Shown piece by piece: positions 23,129 through 33,452 of a stretch of 64,000 nt of DNA. The DNA comes from Gnetum montanum (lineage: Eukaryota; Streptophyta; Gnetopsida; Gnetales; Gnetaceae): NCBI GenBank assembly GCA_015680685.1, contig MNCI01021515.1, positions 311,105 through 375,104 of the forward strand, read 5' to 3'. Numbering within the stretch: the first letter of the stretch is position 1; every line of letters begins with the position of its first letter. The position numbers and the translations under genes are program-made. The notes below the pieces were generated by a model. That model had not been told where the DNA came from. It did no database searches and saw only the letters and a list, made by a program, of their open reading frames with translations.

Positions 23129-23309
23129 GCAATGTGATGATAGTGCAATAGTGCAAAGCAAACCCTTTGGTTTATCAAAGGTCAAGCAACAAATGCATTG
23201 TAGATATGTTATCCTTTCTTTGCTAACAGAAGCTTATCCACCTTCACAACCTTATACCATGTTTCATGGTTTATGTTATCCTTATACACCCACACGATTT
23301 CATACTAGC

Positions 23310-24100
23310 TAGACAAGTATGGACCATGGCCCACTAAGGCCTAAAACTAGCAACATTATCTCCTACTAGGGCCTAAAATTGGTGAAGCAATGGCTTACTA
23401 GGGCCTAAAACTAGTGAGCATAATGACCTTTTAGTCAATCTACCCGATGTCATTGTATACGAGTTTACTTATATACATATACCTTGGTTCACGATTATCA
23501 TTATGACACATTTTTATCTAGTAGTGTTAGTTTATGGCCTTATTACATTTACCATTTGTGTTTTTTTATGAAGCATATAAAATATAAAAATCTAAAACTA
23601 ACACATAATCGTAGTTACACTATGTGACAATAATAATAAAATACCAAAATGTCCATATGTCTATGACCAAATTAGCACTATGCAACAAACATGAAACAAT
23701 GCATGATCTTTATGACCTCTATAGTCAAATAAAAACAACTATATCAAATGAACAAAGAAAAGCCTTGTAGGACGTAATTGGTCCCATGGTAGCCAAAGAC
23801 TGAGCTATAAGTGGAGGGAGAGAGATCAATGTTATTAACATTATTGCCATCATTATTACCAACTTCCTTACTATTAACACAAGAGAGACCTGTGACAAAC
23901 AAAACATTAAAAAATATTATAACATGAATCCACTTCAAATAAATTAGAACGTAAACACCCAAATGGATGTTCACGCATAACATATTCTATGGATTAAAAT
24001 ACTAGAGTAACTAAAACTTCTTTCTCGGCACAAAAATGAAGCCATGAAAGTCAATTAAACAAAAAAAGGTAGGGATTAATTCATTAAATCTAGCAGTGGC
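23310..24100. other. AT-rich repeat sequence, family F-like
   Basis: No coding signal. Three degraded copies of a CATGGCCTGCTAAGGCCTAAAACTAG-type motif lie near 23328-23435, as in family F at 26475-26561 and 50737. The rest is AT-rich and unassigned. Confidence 0.4.
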
Positions 24101-24153
24101 AGCCATGAACAAATATGCACAGAACACATGACCGCATCTACCTTGTTTCCGCA

Positions 24154-24247
24154 CTACTTTTCTACTGATCCTTTTTGGTTGGGCTGATGCTTTGCCTTTG
24201 GGTCGCGAGAAGAATCATCCGCAAAATCGATGCAGAAGGGAAACTTC
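24154..24247 (-). other. Possible terminal exon (minus strand), weak
   Basis: On the minus strand a 3' splice-site-like AATCCCAG is followed by 30 codons (KFPFCIDFADDSSRDPKAKH and on) and a TAG. Composition is protein-like and CpG-rich, unlike the surrounding repeats. No homologue is recognised and the upstream exon is not identified. It could be chance. Confidence 0.2.
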
Positions 24248-24249
24248 CT

Positions 24250-25122
24250 GGGATTTTGATTTAATAATTATCTTAATAGAGTTGAGTGCTAAACTAAGGA
24301 GGTATTTGCCATTAGATCTATGAAGTGAGATAACATTATGTTTTTGGGTGGATGCTAACAAACATTATCTTCCAAAAGAAAAGGCTTTGGGGAGTTTGAA
24401 ACCAAGAAGATGCTTGAAGTCAACAACCCTGTCACACGAGAAGGTGGTAAGACTACAGGGAGGGTCAAATGCGAATGCATTTGTAGACAATGCTGCGTAC
24501 AGAAACCTTCTCTTTAACAAGTCCAAAGTTACTGCCATTGATGTGAAGAGTGTTGCAGTAGGGAAATGCAATTGTCTTGTTCATTAAAAATTTTGCGATC
24601 AAATTCATGTAAACCAGAAACACATTGCATGGAAAAGTGACTATGAACACAAATTTGATAAGAAAATTCATCCAAAAAATTTTTCAACAAGCAGCTTGCT
24701 TTGTAATCCCAACATCTTGGAGCAAGATTTTCAGTCATCACAGCGGCGACGAAAGATGTACAGCCACAGTGGCTGATTTCAAACAAGCAAGCATGGTTAT
24801 ACCCCTGCAGGGCCAGTAGGGGCCAGCTGGGAGTGCTCCATCCATTTGTTTCAAAATACACTCTGCACAATCACGTTACGTACATGAAATACATTTTATT
24901 ATATTCCTCAAGATATCCAATACATAGCAGTAGCAGCAGCAGCACCACCCCAAACAATAAACTGCAACCGCAAGAAAAGTTTTATCAGAGCAACGTCATC
25001 CAATAAATCGACAAACGTAGTCCACTTCTGCAAGCAAGCAATCAATGCAAAAACCAAGAATCGTGGAGCGCAAGCAAAGTAAAGCAAAGGCGAGGCAAGG
25101 AAAAGTAAAGAAAAAGTTGTGA
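24250..25122. other. 3' flank of a gene-like locus
   Basis: No assignable coding sequence. On the minus strand 25122 down to about 24890 would be the 3' untranslated region of the exons at 25123-25429. A minus-strand AATAAAATG lies near 24893-24902 and could be its polyadenylation signal. The segment 24340-24590 has small open frames on both strands that I do not recognise. Confidence 0.35.
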
Positions 25123-25429
25123 TCAGGTGATCTTGGCAAACTGGAACTGATGCTTTTCGCTGAGAAGAGACAGCAACAGGCCTTGCAGGGCCAGCCTCTC
25201 GGCCTCCGCATTCCCAGAACCTGATAATGATCCCTGCAATCGCACAAACAAAAAATAGAAAACCACAACAACACTTCAGTCAGGAAAACCTAATACATCA
25301 ATAATTCACAGCAAACAGAGACTTGCAGAGAAAGCCTGGTCGAATTCGATTATTACGAGGTAGCCTTACTCTCTGCGACAGATTGAAAACATCGTTCAAC
25401 AGCGTCGTGGACACCAGCACCGCTTTGAT
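25123..25429 (-). CDS. Last two exons of an unidentified host gene (partial)
   Basis: Minus strand. Exon one is 25429-25370 (60 bp, 20 codons, IKAVLVSTTLLNDVFNLSQR). It is preceded by a T-rich tract and TTGTTGCAG and followed by GTAAGG. The intron is 25369-25234 (136 bp), ending GATTGCAG. Exon two is 25233-25123 (36 codons plus TGA), starting GSLSGSGNAEAERLALQGLL and ending FQFAKIT. Both junctions are phase 0, the sites fit plant consensus, and the peptide is amphipathic and stop-free. It looks like the C-terminal end of a helical protein. I do not recognise the family. An in-frame upstream exon is not evident: the GC-rich sequence beyond 25523 has a TGA in the matching frame. The locus may be a truncated or captured gene end, or its earlier exons may lie beyond a large intron. 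Confidence 0.5.
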
Positions 25430-25499
25430 CTGCAACAAATCACCAAACGCAATTACTTCCAACATCTCAACAAAACCCCAACAAAAAAAAAAAAAAAAA

Positions 25500-26330
25500 G
25501 TCTCGCCCGATATCCCCCTCACCCATGCTGGTCAGCATGGATCCAGCGTGGGTGTCACGATCCAGCGCCACGACTCGAGGTTCCGGCCCACCTGCAGGTC
25601 CACACGAAATCGCTCACCTCTGCCCCGCAGTGCCATCCCTTGGCCACCGCTGCGCTGCTTTTCTTCTTCCATAGCCTGGCCTTGCCTGCTGCGTGTATGC
25701 CTCCGTCGTTTCTGTTGCAGCGCGATTGAAACTCTTGCACTGCGCAGCACTGGCCAGTTGCTTTTCCGCTGCTCAGCGTCATGCTGTCGTGCGCTACTCT
25801 TCACGCGTCACTGCTCTACAAATCCTTGCCCATACATCACGCCGCTTGTGCCATTTCAATCTACTCACGCACGCTCCGCTCTTGGAACACCGCCAGTACC
25901 GCATTGCTCTGTCAGTCACGCTGGCGCCGTCGTCATCTTGCCATGCGCCCTCAGCGGCACCAAAAACAAAGGAGGGTTGCTAGCCATGGTGGGTAGCCTA
26001 CCCCCACAGAGAGGGCACGTCCGCCCTGTGTCACTTCCTTGTGCACCAGCAGCTGCAGTTGGGGCATGCGCCAGGGCTAACGCAACGGCATAATCTTCTC
26101 TCTCTCGGAAACTCTGTGCGGTGCCCTGCTCCTGCTTTGTCTGGATTCGTGATAGAATTTCCTTGGTTTTTCCATGTTCTTGGTTTTTTCCATACCTTGA
26201 TTGTTTCAAAAATTGGTTCCTCTGGTTATAAGGCTGAAATCCACCACGCTGACCAGCAAGGCGGGTATAACCATACTGAAGCCCGAGTGACCTATGTAAA
26301 AACTGAGTAATAATACAAAATTACCAAAAA
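25500..26330. other. CpG- and GC-rich island, gene-like, unassigned
   Basis: Unlike almost all of the window, this stretch is GC-rich and keeps many CpG dinucleotides. Open frames occur on both strands, including 25323-26093 (+), which runs across a predicted intron, and 25916-26209 (-). On the minus strand at 26300-26200 a frame reading LQYGYTRLAGQRGGFQPYNQ looks protein-like but has no recognised match. It could be exon or promoter sequence of the gene at 25123-25429, or a separate fragment. An A-rich run of 18 lies just beside it at about 25482-25499. Confidence 0.4.
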
Positions 26331-26474
26331 AGGAAAATAACGTGTATATATATAGGTACTATTATTATTATTGTTAACAATATTATATTAAATTTAATAC
26401 TACCTTGACCTTGTCTATGTTACCTTACTTTTCATATCTTGTTTTACCTTGCTCCCAATAAAACAGGCTCCTAC

Positions 26475-26561
26475 CATGGCCTGCTAAGGCCTTAAACTAG
26501 CAACATGGCCTGCTAAGGCCTTAAATTGGCAACATGGCTTACCATAGCCTTAAGCTGGCAA
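26475..26561 (+). repeat. 29-bp tandem repeat, three copies
   Basis: Three head-to-tail 29-bp units starting CATGGC and ending GGCAA or AGCAA. The first two differ at two positions and the third is more diverged. Single or decayed copies occur near 23328 and 50737. Confidence 0.85.
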
Positions 26562-27609
26562 CCTTGGTGACCTTCGCCTAGTTTTATCATTATGTATGGC
26601 CTCATGCATTGTATTGTAATAACATGTTTTCTTTACTTGGTTTTCTTGTTCTCTTCGAGTTGTGCTTGCAAGATGAAGCTCAAAAGTCATTGCAAAAGTA
26701 GAACTCATCACAGCATCAAGTCAAACATGACCTCGATATGCAAGATTCGGTGAGTTTGTCCTACTATACCTAGAGTGCTTATTTCATCTCCATTCCCATT
26801 ACCATTTCCTTGAACCCAACCTTGTAGGCTTATTATAGCCTTCCTTACCCTAAATAACAATGTTGACCTATCTTTGGCATTCATGTATCATGGCTATATG
26901 ACATTCCTTCATCATGCTCCACAATCAAGTCCATTGAATGTAACACATTTCATTCAATGGAAAAACCATTAAGTTCATCAGGTGTAACACATCATGTTTG
27001 ATGGGAAATCTAATAAGTCTATTGGGTGCAACGCACCTCATTCAGTATGAAAACCATATAAAAAACTAGCCTTGGCAAAGAAATCAAATGAAGGTTTCAC
27101 CCCACAAAAAAATGGGGAAGCAAATTGCCAAGAAGTTGAATGACCCATGAAGACCAAAAGCCCAAATAGATGGCTCCAAACATGCAAAAGAAGGAGCCTA
27201 GTGGCTGAAGAATGAGATGATGATTTCTCAAATGCATTTGCTGAGTGAGCCACACTTTAAAACACAAAGTGTCAAAACTCACTGACATACCAACATGTCA
27301 CTGTCATAGCCATGATGTCAACTACCAAATGCATTGTTAACCCTCATGACCATTTCCTTATAAACTCATTACCATTTCCTCATCATAATCTTATATACCT
27401 TTTGAGATGCCATAAAATAGATAATCTCCATTTGGGTTTGTTGATGTGCAAATTTTGGACACATGAACACTTGAAAAACTCATTCATGGAGATTATTGGC
27501 TAGGGAATCTCCCATATGGGTATGGAAACCTAGGAATGGTCTTAGTTGGAGAGGGCTATGTGAAATTAAATGGTTAAATAATCTTAGATTAGGGCATTCC
27601 AAAGAAATA

Positions 27610-27614
27610 GTAAT
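27610..27614 (+). repeat. Target-site duplication of element B, left copy
   Basis: GTAAT; the right copy at 34325-34329 reads GCAAT, one transition different. Confidence 0.75.
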
Positions 27615-28473
27615 TGATGAGTCATGAATTATGGGTTGGGATATTGTGTACGTGATATCGCGTACATGATATCACGTATGCGATATCCCAGCCTAGACAT
27701 AATATCGCATACATGATATCGCAACCTGTCTCCTCATCTATAAATAAGAGGTAGGCATTTTTGGTAGAGGAATTTTTTGGAGTTTTTGAAGTTTAGGTTT
27801 TTAATAGTTTTTAGTATGTCAATTTTTCCTCTCTCAGTGCATGCCCACAGTGTGATGATTGTAATTGTACGACATCCTTATTCGAGTGTGATGTACTTAG
27901 ACATGCACATGACCGACAATAAAGATCAAGATTACTTCATCATTGTAGCATCCACTTAGCTTAATTATTTATTTAATTATCATTGTTATTTACTACTTTC
28001 TTAATTAATATCTCTCTACCCTTATCTTCTAGTAACGCAGAATGAGTACGACTTAATCACGAGCATTCAAGTGTGACTACTTGGTAACCCAGTAGCGTAC
28101 CTAGGCCATGCACTTGGTAATCCTAGTGGTAGTCGTGCACAAGGTCCAAGATGTGTACGAATGATTGAGGAACGGATGCTCATCACACTTAGGCTAGTTT
28201 AGATTCTTTCACCCTCTCTCTTTCCTAGTTTAGTTGATATTATTTACCATCATACCCAGGAGTAGCATTAGTGTAGGAACACATCATACACCTTACTCTA
28301 GACTAAACCATACGTGACAAAGCTAATACTAGTCCAAGAGGGAAGATAGTGAATTGCTATCCACGAGTAACCGTCTAGATACCACAACTAGTCCATCTAC
28401 AGAGTTCGATCGGATCGTGTGTGAAACGCTCGTATTCGTATGGTTGAGTGTAGGGGTACCTCGCCACTCATCA
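27615..28473 (+). repeat. Element B 5' LTR
   Basis: 859 bp, TGATGAGTC to CTCATCA. The U3 (27640-27725) is made of repeated GATATCNCGTAYGTGATATC-like units. TATA box at 27739-27746, AATAAA near 27920, U5 with CTTGGTAACCCAGTAG near 28081 and a second CTTGGTAATCC. Partner: 33453-34324. Confidence 0.92.
27640..27725. promoter_or_regulatory. Reiterated GATATC-type palindromes in B U3
   Basis: At least five GATATC/GATATT cores are spaced about 16-20 bp apart, linked by GTGTACGT-, GCGTACAT- and ACGTATGC-type steps. The 3' LTR keeps the array at 33477-33562. A perfect palindrome of the same type, GATATTGTGTACACAATATC, recurs inside the element upstream of ORF3 (31958-31977). Confidence 0.65.
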
Positions 28474-28474
28474 T

Positions 28475-28492
28475 TGGTGTTGTTGTCAGGGA
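28475..28492 (+). promoter_or_regulatory. Primer-binding site of element B (tRNA-Asp type)
   Basis: TGGTGTTGTTGTCAGGGA, one base after the LTR. It fits the Athila-type tRNA-Asp primer site with C-to-T and G-to-A changes. Confidence 0.7.
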
Positions 28493-28614
28493 CGATGCTA
28501 GTTCTCTAGGTTAGTTATATCATACAAGGTTGTTGTATAGGAATTAACGATATATCTTTTAGGGAGAAATAATTACAAAAAGTCACATACAAATTCACAC
28601 ACAATTTCACAATC

Positions 28615-29624
28615 ATGCCTCTCCTAAAAGACTATGATAATGCCACATTTAGTGAGGCAATTCATTGGAGAACCAACAAATTATATGAAAATGAAGATTG
28701 GAGTACGCAATCCGAGCTGGAGGTTTCTTATAAACATAAACAAAGGTAGCATCGTCCCAACGCACGAAAGCATAACTTACTCGATGACGATGAACCCCTA
28801 CTAGCCACTACAAGCCTAACGCAAATACGAGAGGTTGTTCGAATCTCTCGTAGGCATCATAAAGAGAGCTGCCTACCTAGGCTTGATTTAAACAACTTCC
28901 CCAAATTCTTAAGAGGCTATGACTTAGATCCGCAACAACATTTACAAGCCTTCTATGATGCCTGTGCATGGAACAACATTGATAACAATTGGCAAAAACT
29001 CAAGCTCTTCCCTATGACACTTGTTGGCCAAGAAAAAGTATGGTATAGATCGTTAAAACCAAATTCAATACAACATTGGCCAACAATGGTAGAACTCTTT
29101 AACAAAAGATATCAAACCTACGCAAGAGTGTCGGCCTTGAGAAAAAAATCCAAGAATGGAAACAAGCACAACATGAAGCCTTGGACATGACCTTAGAAAG
29201 ATATTATGCACTGTTAAACAACTGTCCAAGCCATGAGTTCTCCAAGGAAAGGCTAATGTACCATATCATTGATGGGCTTCGTGATGACACAAGAGAGATC
29301 CTAGGGATGTATGCCCAAGGTCAACTATACGAACTACAAACCCATCAATTACAAGAGCTTATTAAGTGGGTAGCAAAAGAAGAAGGAGAAATGGCTAGAT
29401 GGGAGAGTGTTGAAAAACATCAACGAGACCAAAATCTCAACTTAACAGAGGTCCATAATCATAAAAAGGAGAAATCAACCTATCTCAAGGAGGAAGAACC
29501 ATCTTTTCCTGTACAACAATCATTAGATGAAATCGAGACAAAGATCAATAAGATGCTAGAATGGATGCATAAAAAGTGTGGGGAATATATCAATCTGATT
29601 GGAGATAGAGTTTTGAAAACCTGA
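28615..29624 (+). pseudogene. gag: gag of element B, nearly intact
   Basis: Starts MPLLKDYDNATFSEAIHW. One TAG (expected Gln) interrupts near residue 45. The Gag core is well kept: LDLNNFPKFLRGYDLDPQQH, AWNNIDNNWQKLKLFP, VWYRSLKPNSIQHWPTM, then after a frameshift near 29145 LERYYALLNNCPSHEFSKER and IIDGLRDDTREILGMYAQGQ. It ends after a helical, Glu/Lys-rich tail at 29624. Just two or three lesions separate it from a continuous frame, far fewer than in A or E. In a live element it would form the virus-like particle. Confidence 0.85.
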
Positions 29625-30530
29625 GAAGCATGAAAAAATATCGTTAGACAATCGGAAAGAAGGGATGAGGAAAATAAGAGCTCAATTGCCAATCACAAGT
29701 ATGAATGCAACATTTTCCTGTACGATCACCCCAAGGGCCAATGCCCCATCTTGTGACATTTATCTGAGCATTGTGGAAGCACATTACACCCAGAGTTTGT
29801 ACAGAGATACTGTGTTCGATCACAGTGGCAACAATCCCAGTCGTGGGGGAAGCCATCCCTGAACTAGGAACACCCTTCATATCATCCGAATCCAAATGCT
29901 TATCTAGTTCAACATCCTATTTCCCCGACTGGGTCAACATACTCTATCTCACCGCATTATTATTCCCCTCAGTACTATCAGCCCATGTCCTCAACACAAC
30001 CACCACCTTGTGTACCTTAAACTTCTCCTAAATTTTAATATTCTCATCCTTTTCCTCCTTCTACATTACCACCAACTATTCCTAAAGTGTTTGCACCATA
30101 GCAACAACCCATGAATGTTACTTGTGCTACTATTGCCAATAGCAGTGAGAGACCTCTTCAACATCAAAGGTGTCCCTTCTTTAGACATGACTGTAGGAAG
30201 GGACAACATTGTGGTGCCTTCTTCTCTTCGAACCCAATGCCTCATGTCACCTCATCAGAGCCACCAATTAACACTCTAACAACTATACGACCTAATGAAT
30301 ACAACCATGGAGGGTAACATCCCAATCTTTGCATACCATCTTATGGTCTCAAGTATCATAGTGGGTCAATGCTTTACCCGGGAATCACATCTTATAAATT
30401 GCTCCACTATGCTTACTATAATTAGGTGTGTGAACCCCAATGGGGTAAGTATGACCAAGCTTCGATATTTCCAACATGCAAGGATCCTCATCTTTCATTT
30501 ATTAATCCTTTCCATGCTCAACCATTTAGT
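29625..30530 (+). pseudogene. Gag C-terminal, Pro/Tyr-rich tail of element B
   Basis: Broken frames rich in Pro, Ser, Tyr and His continue from gag, with aromatic repeats such as YHSGSMLYPG and PHLSFINPFHAQPFSYGGYP. A Cys/His cluster (CPFFRHDCRKGQHCG, near 30171-30215) might be a nucleic-acid-binding finger, though the spacing is not the usual CCHC. No protease signature follows; the internal polypurine tract comes next. Confidence 0.5.
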
Positions 30531-30650
30531 TATGGGGGATATCCCCCATCCTAATAACAAGCAGGATTAATAAATATTTTTCATTTTCTTTAATTTTACA
30601 ATTTTTTGTTTTCCAGTTTTTCATTTTTCAATTTCTTGTTTTATCGTTTT

Positions 30651-30682
30651 GTCTTTTTGTCTTTTTGTCTTTTTGTCTTTTT
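30651..30682 (+). repeat. 8-bp minisatellite GTCTTTTT x4
   Basis: Four perfect copies, followed by a shortened one (GTCTTTGTC). Confidence 0.9.
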
Positions 30683-31957
30683 GTCTTTGTCTCCTTTTAT
30701 AAGTAATCTCATCTATGAATAAAACACTCATGTGGCTTGTTGGTTGAGGTGTGTTCTATGTTATCGAGTCTCGAGTGATCAATTATTTGGATAGTGAGCC
30801 CATTACACCCACTCATCCATTCTATAAATAAGAGGTTCTGTTCGAGGGTACAGTGATATTCTTTACATTCTTAAAACTTAAAATTAATTTTGTGTTCATT
30901 GTACCCAGAATGAAGAAGGATGGATCAAGAGGGAATGATTAGGATGTGACATCAAGGAGACTTGCGGATTCTCTTTGGTGATGTTTGTGAGAGTTATCAT
31001 GCAATGTGGTTGTACTAAGATCCTTGTAGATCTTACGCAAAATGCGAGTAAGAGTAATCAAAAGGCACTAAAAAATCCAATGCTATTCTAGGGGGTCCCA
31101 TTGGAAAGACATGCACCCATTCCTGAAGGTTGGCGGCTTCTCTGGATTTAGCAATCAGAAAAAAAAACAAAGAAAGTGCCACAAAGAAAAAATCACTCCT
31201 CCCTTGAAAAAAATGCCAAGTGATCGTATGCCTTGTTGTTATGATACTCTCATAGTTGCTCATCATGGGATGAAACAATGTGGTGTCACTGATCAGAGAA
31301 ATGAAATTGGTCCTAATCTTGGAACGACGGGTTAATGACACATTAATCATGCTTTACATGTAGGATTCATTGTGCCCTGGGTTAGTTACCTCATGTCCCA
31401 ATCTCTACAATCCTCTCTATAGTCCGTCTCATCTCGTTGTTCATGTAATTGTATCTCGTGTCTTGTGTAGTGTAGAATTCTTACCTCATTCCAATGATAC
31501 TTACATGTGTGTATTTTTTGGAACCAATGTGGATTACATTTAACCCTTCTAGTGCTTACGGACACTTTTAAGTGTGGTTATGCAAGGGAATTATAGGTTG
31601 GAACCTGCTTTGGGGAGGATCCACTTGCATAATTTTTTGTAATTTGCACTCGTAACACATTTTCCACACACCATCTATTACACTCAGCATACTGTCAATG
31701 ATATTCTTTCCCTTATTACTATCCCTCTGATTCAAACATTCCTATGAACAATCACATAGCCTTTTTCTCCCCCTTACCATTCGAGGTTCTCATTGATAAA
31801 TTCCACACCATCATAATTTTCATGCCTTCAGAACTAGTTGAATTACCTTGGAACCCCTTAACACTCATTCATATGTCCTTATTTTACATCGTTTAATTTC
31901 AAAAAAATCTTAAAAATTTGGTACATTCTATAAAGTGCCCTAACATTGATAGGTCAC

Positions 31958-31995
31958 GATATTGTGTACACAATATCATGTCCCAAAAACATATA
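31958..31995 (+). promoter_or_regulatory. Late promoter-like block before ORF3 (element B)
   Basis: A perfect 20-bp palindrome, GATATTGTGTACACAATATC (31958-31977), is followed by a TATA-rich CATATATATACG. The palindrome belongs to the same motif class as the U3 array of this element's own LTR. ORF3 starts about 500 bp downstream. Confidence 0.5.
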
Positions 31996-32483
31996 TATAC
32001 GCAACCCCCCTACACTAATCAACATCATTTGCAACTATTCACGGAGGGGAAGTTTTTCAAATTTCTCTCATGACTCGCGATTGCACATCCCTTGCTTTCA
32101 TATCCATAACTTGCTCGCTAGTACTCTAATTTTCATTCCGTTTGAACCTACTTGAACCTAGAGTGTTCATCTTAGTCATGGAGGAGGGGCACATGCTGAA
32201 TAGCGCATAAATTTTTTGAAATTCTTCATTACTCGAAGGACATTATTAAGGGTAATTAATTATAAAATTAAGAATAAATGCACCCAAAAAAATTTCATCT
32301 CCTTAGTTATACCAGGAAACTAGATTTGGAAACCACCTACGTAAAGAGGATTCAATATTATAATCCTTCAGGGAAATTTTCTCCTAATAAGTAACGTCAC
32401 ACAAAGATAAAGCAAATTCATTAAGGTAAGCAGTAAGATATAACCTAACTTTGATAACAACCTTACTAATGATTGACCCTGTG

Positions 32484-32495
32484 TGATTGCAGATG
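32484..32495 (+). promoter_or_regulatory. ORF3 splice acceptor and start codon (element B)
   Basis: TGATTGCAG then ATG, as in A and C. Confidence 0.6.
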
Positions 32496-33260
32496 GCCCT
32501 GAAATGCAGACAATAGGAAGGTCCTGCTCAAGGTGGAATCAAACAACCTAGGAGAGGTGAAGGACAAGCTATTGCTGAACAACATGTAGAGCAGGAGGAA
32601 TAATCATTTAGTATCCACCAAGAAGACCCTACCACTGTACAATCAAGGCAGGCAGAAGGAGGAGCTGCAGCAGCATCTGAATAGGGACAACATCTCACGT
32701 TGTCCTAGGATTGTGTTTAGGCCATCCATGAAAGGCCCATATTTACTATAGTGATCATGGAATTACACTTTGGACCTTTCATAGAATTTGCTCCAGAAGC
32801 CATTCGGGATCACCTCAAAGGGTCCCCATTATGGCCTATCCTCTCTGAAAGCTGTGCTTGGTACTTAGGGGAAATGTACCAATTTTGGCACAACAAAGAA
32901 AAAGGTACCATGGTTAACATTTGTGGTGTGACTGTTGATTTCTCTATTCAAGCCATTTTAGAAGTATTAAACCTCCTAAATACAGGGCCAAAGGTTGCTC
33001 AGAACCAGCTGGACACTTTCAGAATTGAGCAACTTAATAAATTGTTGACAGCAAATAAAAGGGTGGTGGAAGAAAAAGAGAAGGTTGACTGGGATGCCTC
33101 TATGGCAGAAGTGCAAACTTACATGCATGCCAAGGCACTCAAGGTCTTACAAGAGGAGAAACTCTAGGCCATACTTCAACGCCATCAAATCCCAAGACCT
33201 AGAGCACAAGACAAGGGAAAGACACCCATGGAGGAGCCACCGCCACCAGGAACTACATGA
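32493..33260 (+). pseudogene. Short ORF3 of element B
   Basis: Starts MALKC and stops early at TAG, but a long open frame at 32751-33167 keeps the conserved domain: ELHFGPFIEFAPEAIRDHL, GSPLWPILSESCAWYLGEMY, VTVDFSIQAILEVLNL. After it comes RVVEEKEKVDWDASMAEVQT, then a frame change and the tail PMEEPPPPGTT-stop. Compared with A and E (about 940 codons) this is about 255 codons: the central coiled coil is missing, while the two ends are kept. Confidence 0.7.
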
Positions 33261-33442
33261 GTTCCATCCAATCTTGTAGTTATAGGATTTTCTTTTGCGT
33301 TCTTCCTGTTGTGTCTCAATTTTGTTCTGATTCGATACTACGGCATGAATCCATTCTAGTTAGTTAATAATCCCATACCTATCCAATGTGTAATCAATGG
33401 AGCTTGTTCTCGCTTTAACTTGAGGACGAGTTTTCATTCAAT

Positions 33443-33452
33443 CATGGGGGTA
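33443..33452 (+). promoter_or_regulatory. Terminal polypurine tract of element B
   Basis: CATGGGGGTA directly before TGATGAGTC of the 3' LTR, after the conserved AACTTGAGGACGAG block. Confidence 0.8.

Larger units (their letters stand above)
26340..27614 (+). mobile_element. Dispersed repeat family F (fragment)
   Basis: Shares blocks with 50540-51300 and with the window end (63716-64000): TATTAAATTTAATACTA, the CATGGCCTGCTAAGGCC repeats, and the ACATGTTTTCTTTACTTGG region. No coding domain found. Element B inserted into it at GTAAT. Confidence 0.45.
30531..32492 (+). other. Linker of element B with internal polypurine tract
   Basis: About 2 kb without conserved protein. It starts at the internal polypurine tract TATGGGGGAT (30531-30540), then a T-rich block with four GTCTTTTT units (30651-30682), CCACTCATCCATTC and CAAGAGGGAATGA blocks shared with element C, a late promoter-like block at 31950-32000 and the splice acceptor before ORF3. 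Confidence 0.6.

Noticed and set aside
25323-26093. 256-codon open frame on the plus strand, the longest in the window
   Set aside because: It crosses the well-supported minus-strand exon and intron at 25370-25523, and its composition (Arg, Ser, Pro, His, Cys-rich) is what a GC-rich antisense frame gives. No recognised domain.
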